64,000 nucleotides of DNA. It comes from Phycisphaerae bacterium. GTDB lineage: Bacteria; Planctomycetota; Phycisphaerae; Sedimentisphaerales; Anaerobacaceae. The position numbers and the translations under genes were made by a program. Below, piece after piece: positions 35,926-44,557 of this stretch. The stretch is taken from assembly GCA_030615025.1 (NCBI GenBank), contig JAUXAB010000007.1, positions 1-64,000 on the forward strand, read 5' to 3'. The stretch's first letter is position 1, and the number at the start of each line of letters is the position of its first letter. The notes beneath the pieces are model-generated. The model was not told where the DNA came from and did not search any database. It saw only the letters and a program-made list of their open reading frames with translations.

Positions 35926-37242
35926 ATGGCGTTACCGGTAGTAGCAATAATTGGTCGGCCGAATGTGGGCAAGAGCAGTCTCTTTAACGCGCTGGCCGGT
36001 GAGATGATAAGTATAGTCGAGCCGACGTCTGGCGTTACAAGAGACCGTGTCAGTACCTTCATCGGAAAAGACGACCACTATTTTGAGCTTATCGATACCG
36101 GCGGATACGGAGTAGTAGATAGCGACCAGTTGAGCGAGCATATCGAACAGCAAATCATTGTGGCGATTGAATCGGCTAATCTCGTGATTTTCATGGTCGA
36201 CATTCGCGATGGCGTTGTGCCGCTGGACGAAAAAATAGCCCGGCTCCTGCGCAAGAACGAGCTTGACGTTATCGGCGTTGCCAACAAAGCTGACAATGCC
36301 AGGATGTTTCCGGCGGCAGGCGAATTCGGCAAGCTCGGGTTTGGCGAATTCTTGTGTATCTCAGTGAAGAACAATCTTAATAAAGCCGTTCTGCTCGATA
36401 GGGTCTTTGAAAGAATCGAGCATCTCGAATCGGCTAAGCCAAAAGAGCCGGCTATGAAGATAGCGATAGTCGGCAAGCGAAACACCGGCAAAAGTACCCT
36501 TGTAAACGCTATGGTGGGTTCGGAGAGGGTCATCGTCAGCGAGACGCCGGGTACGACCAGGGACGCTGTGGACGTGCGGTTCGAAAAAGACGGCAAAACC
36601 ATCATTGTTATTGACACCGCAGGGATAAGAAAAAAGAGCAAAATAGCTAACAGTATTGAGTTTTACAGCTACGTCCGTGCGACATGGTCTATCCGCCGGG
36701 CTGACGTTGTGCTGCTTCTGATAGATGCGACGCTGCCGGTTTCGCAGATCGATAAGAAAGTGGCCAGATTCATCGCTGAAGAATGCAAGAGCTGTATATT
36801 GGTCGTAAACAAATGGGACCTTGCCAAGGAGACTGCCGTCACCGGTGACTATGAGGGATATTTGACAAAGCTGCTGCCAGGCTTAAAATATGCACCAATA
36901 GCTTTTACCACTGCAACCGAGGCAAAAAACGTCCATAGCGTTTTGGATTTGGCGGCTGAAATCTTCAAGCAGACCACAACATGGATACCCACTGCCAAAT
37001 TGAACAAGGCATTTGAAATCATAAAGACAGAGAAAATTGGCGGAGTCAAAGGCAAAGGCAGCTGGCCAAAGATTTACTATGCCACACAAATTTCTGTCAA
37101 CCCGATTACGATACTTATGTTTGTAAATAAGCCGGAACTGTTTGAGGAGAATTATCGCCGATTTATCATAAACAGATTGCGAGAGCTGCTGCCGGTAGAA
37201 GAGGTGCCCATAAGACTGTTAGCCCGCTCACACAGGAAATAA
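35926..37242 (+). CDS. der: ribosome biogenesis GTPase Der (EngA)
   Basis: A 438-residue tandem GTPase needed for 50S subunit assembly. The first G domain has GRPNVGKSSLFN, DTGGYG and NKAD. The second has GKRNTGKSTLVN, DTAGIRKKSK and NKWD. A C-terminal KH-like domain (residues about 350-438) follows. The second P-loop reads GKRNTGKST instead of the usual G-x-PNVGKS but keeps the GKS/T core. The ATG is preceded by a weak GGA-type SD sequence. It is followed after 26 bases by cstA. Confidence 0.96.
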   Translation: MALPVVAIIGRPNVGKSSLFNALAGEMISIVEPTSGVTRDRVSTFIGKDDHYFELIDTGGYGVVDSDQLSEHIEQQIIVAIESANLVIFMVDIRDGVVPLDEKIARLLRKNELDVIGVANKADNARMFPAAGEFGKLGFGEFLCISVKNNLNKAVLLDRVFERIEHLESAKPKEPAMKIAIVGKRNTGKSTLVNAMVGSERVIVSETPGTTRDAVDVRFEKDGKTIIVIDTAGIRKKSKIANSIEFYSYVRATWSIRRADVVLLLIDATLPVSQIDKKVARFIAEECKSCILVVNKWDLAKETAVTGDYEGYLTKLLPGLKYAPIAFTTATEAKNVHSVLDLAAEIFKQTTTWIPTAKLNKAFEIIKTEKIGGVKGKGSWPKIYYATQISVNPITILMFVNKPELFEENYRRFIINRLRELLPVEEVPIRLLARSHRK

Positions 37243-37268
37243 GCCCCTATTCACAAGGAAAGATTGGA

Positions 37269-39038
37269 ATGGATACGCTTTTACTGATGCTGGTTTGCGG
37301 CGGTGGGTATTTAGTAGCTTATTACACTTATGGGCGATTCCTTGCCAAAAAGATATTCAAACTTAATAAAGATGCACGCGTGCCATCGGTGGAGCTCCGA
37401 GACGGCATCGATTATGTCCCCGCCCGCAAAGGCATAATCTTCGGACATCACTTCACATCAATAGCAGGTACGGGGCCAATTGTTGGGCCAGCGATAGGAA
37501 TTATCTGGGGCTGGCTGCCGGCTATACTGTGGGTGACCTTCGGCTGTATCCTTATGGGCGCTGTGCACGATTTCGGAGCGCTGGTAGTATCAATGCGAAA
37601 CCAGGGCAAAAGCATCTCAGAAGCAGCCGCAAAGTATATCAATGTACGCGTGCGATTTATATTCTTCGCGATTGTGTTTTTGAGCTTGCTAATTGTTATC
37701 GCCATATTCGGCGTTGTGATTGCAGCGGTCTTCACACGGTTTCCAGAATCGATTTTGCCGGTCTGGCTGGAGATTCCGATAGCTATCGCGCTTGGCTGGG
37801 CGGTTTATAAAAAAAGTGCCAATGTAATACTTTCAACAATTGTGGCTGTGGCGGCGATGTATCTAACCGTCGGGTTAGGGGCGTATATCGAGAGCGTCAG
37901 GCCAGGGCTGCTTGCACTGCCGGAGTGCTCGTGGCTGCCGCCAGCCACGGGTTTGTGGGTGATAATTTTGTTAATCTACGCCTGGGTGGCTTCGACGCTG
38001 CCGGTAACCACGCTTTTGCAGCCGAGGGATTACATTAACGCCTGGCAGCTCTTTATTGCTATGGCCCTTTTGGTCGGCGGAACGGTGGCAGCGTCATTAA
38101 GGGGCAATCTCCCTCTCGCAGCACCCTGCATCAATCCGTTGCCGCCGACAAATGTCCCGCCGATATGGCCGTTTATGTTTGTCATAATCGCCTGCGGCGC
38201 CATCAGCGGCTTCCATTCCCTCGTGGCCTCCGGCACAAGCGCCAAACAAGTAGCAAAGGAGTCAGACAGTTTGTTTGTCGGATACGGCTCAATGCTGTTG
38301 GAAGGCTTCCTGGCGGTACTGGTTATTATCTGCGTCGCAGCCGGGGTAGCAATGGCCCTAAAACTCGAGAACGGAACAATCCTGACCGGAAAGGCCGCCT
38401 GGCAACACTACTATAGCACCTGGATAGGGGCCAAAGGACTGTCTGACAAGATAGCCCCTGTGGTCATCGGCGCAGCCAATATAATGGGGGCGCTCGGCCT
38501 GCCCAAGGTGGTCGGAATTACACTTATGGGCGTGTTCATCGCATCGTTTGCCGGCACAACTCTCGATACCTCGGTGCGAATCCAGCGCTACGTAATAAGT
38601 GAACTGGCAACCGATTTGCGAATCCCCCATTTGGCCAACAGATGGGCAGCGACCACTTTCGCTGTGCTTACCGCAGCGGGATTGGCCTTCGCCACCGGAG
38701 CGAGTGGCCGCGGCGCAATGATACTCTGGCCCCTGTTCGGGAGCTCAAATCAACTTCTGGCAGCCCTGGCACTGCTGGTGATAACGATTTATCTAAAACG
38801 CAAGGGTGGATTGAAATTCGTGGTTACCGCCGTGCCGTGTCTGATTATGCTGGTGATTACAAACTGGGCTATGGTCAAAAACGAAATGAATTTTATCGCC
38901 GACAAAAATTGGCTCCTCGTTACAATCGGGGCGGGAATATTTGCACTGGCATTGTGGATGACAGTTGAGGCACTGATAGCGTTCTTTAGTCTTCCGTACT
39001 CTTCGGCGTCTCAGCAGAAGATACAGGAGTCAATATAA
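37269..39038 (+). CDS. cstA: CstA-family carbon starvation / peptide or pyruvate transporter
   Basis: A 589-residue polytopic membrane protein with about 15 hydrophobic segments. CstA-family motifs include YYTYGRFLAKKIFKLN, DGIDYVPARKGIIFGHHFTSIAGTGPIVGPAIG, GFHSLVASGTSAKQVAKESD and FAGTTLDTSVRIQRYVISEL. Family members import peptides or pyruvate during carbon limitation. It is probably cotranscribed with der. Its last 53 bases overlap the end of the convergent cdaR gene. Confidence 0.94.
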   Translation: MDTLLLMLVCGGGYLVAYYTYGRFLAKKIFKLNKDARVPSVELRDGIDYVPARKGIIFGHHFTSIAGTGPIVGPAIGIIWGWLPAILWVTFGCILMGAVHDFGALVVSMRNQGKSISEAAAKYINVRVRFIFFAIVFLSLLIVIAIFGVVIAAVFTRFPESILPVWLEIPIAIALGWAVYKKSANVILSTIVAVAAMYLTVGLGAYIESVRPGLLALPECSWLPPATGLWVIILLIYAWVASTLPVTTLLQPRDYINAWQLFIAMALLVGGTVAASLRGNLPLAAPCINPLPPTNVPPIWPFMFVIIACGAISGFHSLVASGTSAKQVAKESDSLFVGYGSMLLEGFLAVLVIICVAAGVAMALKLENGTILTGKAAWQHYYSTWIGAKGLSDKIAPVVIGAANIMGALGLPKVVGITLMGVFIASFAGTTLDTSVRIQRYVISELATDLRIPHLANRWAATTFAVLTAAGLAFATGASGRGAMILWPLFGSSNQLLAALALLVITIYLKRKGGLKFVVTAVPCLIMLVITNWAMVKNEMNFIADKNWLLVTIGAGIFALALWMTVEALIAFFSLPYSSASQQKIQESI

Positions 39039-40026
39039 ATTGGGCAACTGCCGGTTTCTGGTTTAGCTCAATTTCGCCCTTGCGGAGAAACTTTTCGGGG
39101 AAGTTGTAAACAACTTCTCTTTTTAGTTTCTCCGTAGTGTTTTCATCACCATCAAGAATATACAGGGTCATCCGGGGAAATGGTTGCAGCTTATAGGCCC
39201 GTTCCGCCTCAGGTGTGGCTTTGATGTAAATGGGACCCAGTTCGTGCAGATTGGTTACCTCAACAGTATATTTGCCCTGCAGGATTGGACTTATTGGACT
39301 TAATGAGACGTTGAGTGTTGCTATAGTTATGGTGCACTCTCCAAGCCGGTCCGGTTCCAGCGGCATTGTAATTTCGACAGGTTTGGGGGCCTCTCTGATT
39401 TGGCTGGCCGTCAGCCTAATATAGGGTAGTTTTTCAATAGCCGACACTCTTGCATGCTCAATTTCCCTGGGTGTCAGCAAAACTTCTGCAATGCGTTTTT
39501 CGGCGCCCCAATTCTCCGGTACAAGCATCTCCACTTGCCCCGGCTTAACGGTTGCTTCGCCAATTGGGTTTTGGTCCTCATCTACACACTTTACATCCAA
39601 CCGCCTGCTAACAAGCCCAACAACTTTGACGGAGACCGTCTCCGGCTTGCATTTTTCGACTTTGAGACCGAGGTCATTTATTTCCGCGGCTTTCTGCAAG
39701 AATGGCAACAGTGGTAAAGGATAGGTGCCAGGTTCATTCATTTTTTCTTTTGCAGCATCAAAGTCAATCTTGAGCCCCTCTTCCTCTTCCAATTTCTTAC
39801 GCATCTCATTAATTTTGCGCAGGGGACCTTTAAGAACCATCTCTTCAATAGAAACAGACGACGCGTCGTCGAAACTTACCCAAAGTTTGGGATTAGACTT
39901 GACAACACTTATCACAGCGTTGGAAATGGGCAATTTTTTATCCAGAGCCAAGTCTGCGAAGACCCAGATTAAGATTGTTATGAATACCACAATGGCTATT
40001 TTGCCGTATTTGAGCTTTGTAATCAT
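38986..40026 (-). CDS. cdaR: YbbR-domain protein (CdaR-like regulator of diadenylate cyclase)
   Basis: A 346-residue protein with one N-terminal membrane segment (GKIAIVVFITILIWVFADLAL) and YbbR-type repeats in the exported part (repeated K-V-x-G/VTVKP-type strands such as VEKCKPETVSVKVVGLVSRRLDVKC). In Firmicutes, CdaR binds and modulates CdaA. It starts 15 bases after the cdaA stop, the canonical cdaA-cdaR order. The 3' end overlaps cstA on the other strand by 53 bases. Confidence 0.85.
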   Translation of the reverse strand: MITKLKYGKIAIVVFITILIWVFADLALDKKLPISNAVISVVKSNPKLWVSFDDASSVSIEEMVLKGPLRKINEMRKKLEEEEGLKIDFDAAKEKMNEPGTYPLPLLPFLQKAAEINDLGLKVEKCKPETVSVKVVGLVSRRLDVKCVDEDQNPIGEATVKPGQVEMLVPENWGAEKRIAEVLLTPREIEHARVSAIEKLPYIRLTASQIREAPKPVEITMPLEPDRLGECTITIATLNVSLSPISPILQGKYTVEVTNLHELGPIYIKATPEAERAYKLQPFPRMTLYILDGDENTTEKLKREVVYNFPEKFLRKGEIELNQKPAVAQFILTPVSSAETPKSTED

Positions 40027-40041
40027 TTTGATTTGCTGATA

Positions 40042-40905
40042 CTATGCGAAATCTTTATAGCCCTGGCCAGTGTCTTTACCGGGATGCCTCGCCAGAAACC
40101 TCTGGCCAATTGGCACTCCCTCGGCCAGCGTGCTGGTCAGCTGCTTTCTTAGCTGAGATTCACTTATGTTTCGGATTAACTTTCCCTTCCGGGCAAGCGA
40201 AATGACACCGGTTTCTTCACTTATGACTAAACAGGCAGCGTCCGAACCTGCCGTTATGCCTATAGCAGCCCTGTGCCGGGAACCAAGTTCAACGCCGTCA
40301 ATACTGCCGGCTTCAGCCAAAGGCAACTGCACCCTGGCGGCAACTACTCTATCGCCTCGTATTATAACGGCCATATCGTGAAGAGCAGTGCCTGGGTGAA
40401 AAATAGTCTTGAGCAGCTCAGCCGTAACCATGGCATCGACCCGGACGCCAGCTTCTACAAACTCACCTAACGCTACCCGCTTTTCAATAACAATGATAGC
40501 TCCGGTTTTGGTGGCGGAAAGTTCCGTTACGGCGGTGACCATTTCTTCGACGGTTTTTGCTAACTGCTGCGAAGACGTTGCCCAAAACTTGGGCTGACCT
40601 ATTCGTATAAGTGCTCTTCGAATTTCGGGCTGAAATGCTGCGACAGTAATGACCAAAACCCCAATCAAAAAGCCCCTGTAAAGATACTCCAGGCGTTCTA
40701 ATCTGAGCTGCTCGGCTACCAAGTTTAAGATGAGCACGCCTGCAATGAGAATGAATATTACGCTGCGGAATAACCTTTCTCCGCGAGTGCCTTCGAGGAA
40801 GTCCACAACCCAGTAAACAACCAGGCCGATAAGAAACAACTCGATAACAACACGCCACCATTCATACCCTGCCACCCGGTAGAAATAGTCCATGAGCGTT
40901 TCCAC
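40042..40905 (-). CDS. cdaA: CdaA-type diadenylate cyclase (c-di-AMP synthase)
   Basis: A 287-residue protein with three N-terminal membrane segments (residues about 18-36, 45-62, 75-92) and a DAC domain (about 115-270). It would condense two ATP to c-di-AMP. The RHR motif is intact (GSRHRAAIG, R210-H211-R212), but the usual LHDGAV reads LHDMAV, that is D177-M178-A179. AAGGA eight bases before the GTG at 40905 supports that start. It is paired with cdaR downstream. The Gly-to-Met change lies at the ATP-binding loop, so activity should not be assumed. Confidence 0.88.
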   Translation of the reverse strand: METLMDYFYRVAGYEWWRVVIELFLIGLVVYWVVDFLEGTRGERLFRSVIFILIAGVLILNLVAEQLRLERLEYLYRGFLIGVLVITVAAFQPEIRRALIRIGQPKFWATSSQQLAKTVEEMVTAVTELSATKTGAIIVIEKRVALGEFVEAGVRVDAMVTAELLKTIFHPGTALHDMAVIIRGDRVVAARVQLPLAEAGSIDGVELGSRHRAAIGITAGSDAACLVISEETGVISLARKGKLIRNISESQLRKQLTSTLAEGVPIGQRFLARHPGKDTGQGYKDFA

Positions 40906-40941
40906 AAATCAAATCCTTTTTACAAGTGCACAAGAACATAG

Positions 40942-40994
40942 GAGCACAAGGGAACCTATGATTTATGCAACTCTACACTTGTGCCCTTGTGCTC
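40942..40994. repeat. 11-bp inverted repeat between the lipoprotein gene and cdaA
   Basis: GAGCACAAGGG (40942-40952) and CCCTTGTGCTC (40984-40994) are perfect complements with a 31-base loop that contains a related ACACTTGTG. There is no T-run, so it is not a standard terminator. It may be a decayed dispersed palindrome or a processing hairpin. Confidence 0.6.
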
Positions 40995-41000
40995 TACATA

Positions 41001-41237
41001 TCAGGGTATTCTTTTATCGGTGAGCTTGCTTGGTTTATCGAAGAGCATAACCTTGTCTATGTCTTCTATCATCTCCTGCTGATTAATACGAAGAATGCGC
41101 TGGTGCCTTCTATGCCCCTCAGCCGTGGTCTCACCCAGCTGGCCGGAAGATCCACAACCACAAGGTAAGAAGACCAAAGCATACAAGAAAACAGCCAAAA
41201 TCACTTTACAGACAAAAACAGAAGTACTTTTCATCAT
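41001..41237 (-). CDS. small putative lipoprotein
   Basis: A 78-residue protein (or 77 from the second ATG at 41234). Hydrophobic signal VILAVFLYALVFLPCGCGSS has a lipobox-like L-P-C. The mature part is short and charged (GHRRHQRILRINQQEMIEDIDKVMLF), ending DKPSKLTDKRIP. An AAGGAAAAA SD-like stretch precedes it. I recall similar short lipoproteins in planctomycetes but no function. It lies upstream of cdaA on the same strand, 95 bases apart. Confidence 0.65.
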   Translation of the reverse strand: MMKSTSVFVCKVILAVFLYALVFLPCGCGSSGQLGETTAEGHRRHQRILRINQQEMIEDIDKVMLFDKPSKLTDKRIP

Positions 41238-41496
41238 TTTTTCCTTTTTTGAAATCTAACAAGCCGGCTATACTTCTCAGACAATCGTTTTCGTACCGGT
41301 CAGCCGACACATTTACCATTTGAGCGGCACAAAACCCACCACTATCCATTGGTTTATTATAGCAGCCACCGACCCGCCTGTCAACTCAAAAAGATTCCTC
41401 ACCAGTCCGAGCACTGGCTAAAATCCAAATTTACTTGACTCATTACAGCCAAAATGGTAATAATCGCTGGTTCGAGACAAATAAGAGGAAATAAAA

Positions 41497-42585
41497 ATGG
41501 AAAATAATCGACGGGACTTTCTGAAGATGGTGGCTTCCGGTGTGGCTACGGCGGCATTGCCCGGGTATGCACAGGAACCAAAGAAAGAAGAAAAAAAGGG
41601 CAAATCCGCGGCGCAGACGGTGCTGCCCCGCTGGCGGGGTTTTAATCTGCTGGATATGTTCACAATGCGAAGCAAAGGCGATTTCCAGGAAGATGATTTC
41701 CGATGGATGCGCGACTGGGGCTTTGACTTCGTTCGTTTTCCGATGTGCTATCGGCTGTGGATAAAGGACGGAGACGATTATAAAATCCACGAGCCGATGC
41801 TCGAAAAGCTTGACCGGGCTGTGCAGCTTGCCGGTAAATACGGCCTCCACGTCAGCCTGAACTTTCACCGCGGCCCGGGGTATTCGGTGAACAGGGAATT
41901 CACCGAGCCGCATAACCTCTGGAAAGATGCCGAGCCGCTCAAGGCGTTCTGCTTTCATTGGCAGATGCTGGCCAGACGATACAAGGGCATCTCGAAGGAC
42001 AAGCTGAGCTTCGACCTTATTAATGAGCCGCCATCTATCGGCTCTCGTATGAGCCGGGCCGACCATGAGCGGGTAGTTCGGACGGCGGTGGCGGCCATTC
42101 GCAAGATAAACCCCGACCGCATCGTCGTAGCCGATGGTATGAGCTGGGGCAATGAGCCGGCGCCGGAGTTGGCCGACCTTGGCATCGCCCAGAGCACCCG
42201 TGCGTATCAGCCTATGTTCGTCAGTCACTACAAGGCCTCGTGGGTTCGCGGCGATAGATTCCCTATGCCTACCTGGCCCGGGCACGGCTGGGACCGCAAA
42301 CGCCTGGAACAGCACTACCAGAAGTGGGCTGACCTTGCCAAAAAAGGTGTGGGTGTGCACTGCGGGGAAGGCGGCGCATACAATAAGACGCCGCACAAGG
42401 TGGTTTTAGCCTGGTTGCGGGATGTGCTGGAGATACTTACCGGCCACGGCATCGGCTTAGCCCTTTGGAACTTCCGTGGGTCATTCGGCATTCTCGACTC
42501 CGGCCGAAAGGATGTGAAGTACGAGGACTTCCACGGCCATAAGCTCGACCGCAAGTTGCTGAAACTACTGCAGCAGTTCAAATAG
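41497..42585 (+). CDS. GH5-family glycoside hydrolase, Tat-type signal
   Basis: A 362-residue (alpha/beta)8 hydrolase. The N-terminus NNRRDFLKMVASGVATAALPGYA is a Tat-like signal. The catalytic acid/base lies in SFDLINEPP (E177) and the nucleophile in GVHCGEGGAYN (E291). VSLNFHRGPGY and ALWNFRGSFGILDSGRKDV are also typical of GH5. The substrate is likely a beta-linked glucan or mannan but cannot be fixed. AGAGGAAATAAAA before the ATG is a good SD sequence. It is isolated on the plus strand and convergent with the HTH/membrane array. Confidence 0.93.
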   Translation: MENNRRDFLKMVASGVATAALPGYAQEPKKEEKKGKSAAQTVLPRWRGFNLLDMFTMRSKGDFQEDDFRWMRDWGFDFVRFPMCYRLWIKDGDDYKIHEPMLEKLDRAVQLAGKYGLHVSLNFHRGPGYSVNREFTEPHNLWKDAEPLKAFCFHWQMLARRYKGISKDKLSFDLINEPPSIGSRMSRADHERVVRTAVAAIRKINPDRIVVADGMSWGNEPAPELADLGIAQSTRAYQPMFVSHYKASWVRGDRFPMPTWPGHGWDRKRLEQHYQKWADLAKKGVGVHCGEGGAYNKTPHKVVLAWLRDVLEILTGHGIGLALWNFRGSFGILDSGRKDVKYEDFHGHKLDRKLLKLLQQFK

Positions 42586-42834
42586 TCAGGCGTCTGGACT
42601 GGTTGCTGAAGGCTGAGAATCTTCGTCCTCATATTGAAATATATCTTCTATCGGCATACCAAAAGTGCGGGCTATTTTGAAGGCAAGAGGCAAAGACGGT
42701 GCGTATTTGCCGGCTTCGATGGCGATGATAGTCTGGCGGGTTACGCCTGTCTTGTTTGCCAACTGCTGCTGGGTCATTTCACCGTTTTCAAAACGCAGAC
42801 GGCGAATCTGATTTTTTAAATCACTTTTCGCCAT
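42586..42834 (-). CDS. XRE-family HTH transcriptional regulator
   Basis: An 82-residue regulator: a Cro/CI-type helix-turn-helix (MTQQQLANKTGVTRQTIIAIEAGKYAPSLPLAFKIARTF) and a short acidic tail. GGGGAGG lies five bases before the ATG at 42834, inside the end of the preceding membrane gene, which it overlaps by 14 bases. The longer frame to 42969 is read-through of that gene. It is the last gene of a seven-gene operon with six membrane paralogs. Small HTH proteins of this type often sit beside DUF2178-like membrane proteins and presumably control them. Confidence 0.9.
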   Translation of the reverse strand: MAKSDLKNQIRRLRFENGEMTQQQLANKTGVTRQTIIAIEAGKYAPSLPLAFKIARTFGMPIEDIFQYEDEDSQPSATSPDA

Positions 42835-43264
42835 CTTTACCTCCCCAGCCGTACTGAACAAGAACAACCAACGACAAGATGAGCATAAAAAAAATAAATG
42901 CAACGTAAATAATGGCCGACAGTAATGAAATCTTAATGGAAGCTTCTGCTCCAAGCAAAAAAAGTGCAACCAGGTAAGAAATACATAAAATGGTAAATCC
43001 GGAAACAGAGGCGGCTATAACGGACCTTTTAATGATAACTCTGTCACGCTCATCGAGTTCTACCTTAGACTTTTTTCTACTTCTATTAAGCCACACGATC
43101 GGCAGAACGAAAAAGACAACAGCTAACAGCATATGCCACACAATAATTCCTGGCGTTGGAAAACCTTTGTAATCCAAGATACCGGTTAAATCAACTACAG
43201 CCACAGCAACCAGCATCGCTGATAAATAAATCCCGAACCAGGCACCTTTCTGTGTCATATTCAT
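42821..43264 (-). CDS. DUF2178-like four-TM membrane protein, array member 6
   Basis: A 147-residue protein with four hydrophobic segments and the array signature DERDRVIIKRS between TM2 and TM3, ending VLVQYGWGGKDGEK. Its ATG overlaps the stop of member 5 as ATGA. The codons for its final residues supply the SD sequence of the HTH gene. The function is unknown. Confidence 0.82.
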   Translation of the reverse strand: MNMTQKGAWFGIYLSAMLVAVAVVDLTGILDYKGFPTPGIIVWHMLLAVVFFVLPIVWLNRSRKKSKVELDERDRVIIKRSVIAASVSGFTILCISYLVALFLLGAEASIKISLLSAIIYVAFIFFMLILSLVVLVQYGWGGKDGEK

Positions 43265-43689
43265 GATTTTTCTCCTTTACCTCCCCTGCCGTACTGAACT
43301 ATAACAGCTATCGACCAGGTTATCCTAAATAATACAGCTGCAAAGACAAGCACCCCTCCAAGGTACATAACGTGAATACTACCATTTCCAATAGCGAGTA
43401 TTGGGATAATGCAAATCAAAATGAACATATACCAGAAAATAATAAATGATATCCTGGTTGCTCGATTTTTAATTTGCTCATCGCGTTCATCAAATGCAAT
43501 TTCACCTGGCTTAAGCGGAAAGATCACCCTGTATAAGTGAACGAACACAAACAAACAAAAGGGGATAACAGCGCTAAACTCTTTACCCCGCCAATATTTT
43601 GCTGCTACCAATAAAACAACGGTAGCGAACAGTGTTGCCGCAATAGTCACTATCAATTGATACCATGCGTATTTCAAAACTCTATTCAT
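43261..43689 (-). CDS. DUF2178-like four-TM membrane protein, array member 5
   Basis: A 142-residue paralog starting MNRVLKYAWYQL, with DERDEQIKNRA in the central loop and the C-terminus QYGRGGKGEKS. The start was set by alignment with the other members (MNR-x-x-K-x-AW); the longer frame to 43863 is read-through of member 4. It overlaps members 4 and 6 by ATGA. The codons for K-G-E-K-S contain AAAGGAG, the SD sequence of member 6. Confidence 0.82.
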   Translation of the reverse strand: MNRVLKYAWYQLIVTIAATLFATVVLLVAAKYWRGKEFSAVIPFCLFVFVHLYRVIFPLKPGEIAFDERDEQIKNRATRISFIIFWYMFILICIIPILAIGNGSIHVMYLGGVLVFAAVLFRITWSIAVIVQYGRGGKGEKS

Positions 43690-44117
43690 TGTCTTTTCCT
43701 CCAGCCGTACTCTTGCAATGTCGCTATCGCCTGTATCAGCGTAACATAAAACATCCCGCCGAACACCATCCAGGCCAGATACAGGACACTTACCTTCCCA
43801 TCCGGGCCGAGCACGAAAAATGGAGCCATCGCCGCCAGCACAAACAGGGGCCAGAAAGTCCAATACGCTGCCAGCATTGCCTTTCTTTTTATGAGCAAAT
43901 CCCTTTCGTCAAGCTGTACCTCTTGCTTATCTTTTCTGAAAATCAGCGGGGCTAAAGCAACGAATGCCATCACTCCTATAAATGCGAATCCAGCAGCTGC
44001 CCGACGCAGCGGCCAGCCAAAACCGAAGTACAACACACCAACAGTCGTTAGGCTCATAACCAGCGCCAATATCTGCACCACCAACGTAAACCAAGCCATT
44101 TTCTGCCATCTATTCAT
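43686..44117 (-). CDS. DUF2178-like four-TM membrane protein, array member 4
   Basis: A 143-residue paralog starting MNRWQKMAWFTL, with DERDLLIKRKA and the C-terminus LQEYGWRKRQ. The start was chosen by homology and by the ATGA overlap with member 3; the frame to 44291 is read-through. There are four hydrophobic segments. A Gly-Pro-Asp-Gly-Lys turn precedes TM4 (FVLGPDGKVSVLYL), and the same turn is present in members 2 and 1 (GPKASIS, GPKGTIS). Confidence 0.82.
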   Translation of the reverse strand: MNRWQKMAWFTLVVQILALVMSLTTVGVLYFGFGWPLRRAAAGFAFIGVMAFVALAPLIFRKDKQEVQLDERDLLIKRKAMLAAYWTFWPLFVLAAMAPFFVLGPDGKVSVLYLAWMVFGGMFYVTLIQAIATLQEYGWRKRQ

Positions 44118-44557
44118 GATTTTTCTCCTTTGTTCCTCCAGCCGTACTGAACCAGAATTGCCACCGAGTAGACTAACAGAGCACCGAGCAGCACGCTCAA
44201 ATTGATAAAGGCAAGCAGCCAAACCGGGATCGACCCTTTTACCCCAACCACAAACCGGGGAATTGTGGCTGCCGCGGCTAACAAAATCCAAACTGAAACG
44301 AAGCTGGCTATGACCGCTCTGTATTTGATTAAGTTGTCACGCTCATCTGAATCAACCTCAGCCGGGCTTTGTTTTCTTCGCAGAAGAACGATTGATGTCA
44401 CCATGAAGGCGCAAAAGACCGCCAAGGGCCAGAATCGCTCAAAGGCTTCAGGCACTGTCTTCAATATGACGAGTCTTGCGACTACCCAGATGATAATCGC
44501 GATACACAGCAACGCGCCCGCCAGATTAAACCACGCCACTTTTTGTGTTTTATTCAT
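44114..44557 (-). CDS. DUF2178-like four-TM membrane protein, array member 3
   Basis: A 147-residue paralog starting MNKTQKVAWFNL, with DERDNLIKYRA and the C-terminus LVQYGWRNKGEKS. ATGA overlaps occur on both sides. The K-G-E-K-S codons again carry AAAGGAG for the following gene. Four hydrophobic segments; no enzymatic motif. Confidence 0.82.
   Translation of the reverse strand: MNKTQKVAWFNLAGALLCIAIIIWVVARLVILKTVPEAFERFWPLAVFCAFMVTSIVLLRRKQSPAEVDSDERDNLIKYRAVIASFVSVWILLAAAATIPRFVVGVKGSIPVWLLAFINLSVLLGALLVYSVAILVQYGWRNKGEKS

Noticed and set aside
41443-42396. 317-codon open frame on the minus strand
   Set aside because: Lies opposite the GH5 gene with intact catalytic Glu residues; the composition is that of an antisense shadow.
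42835-42969. Longer HTH protein starting at 42969
   Set aside because: The extension is read-through of the overlapping membrane gene; the SD sequence and HTH family length support ATG 42834.
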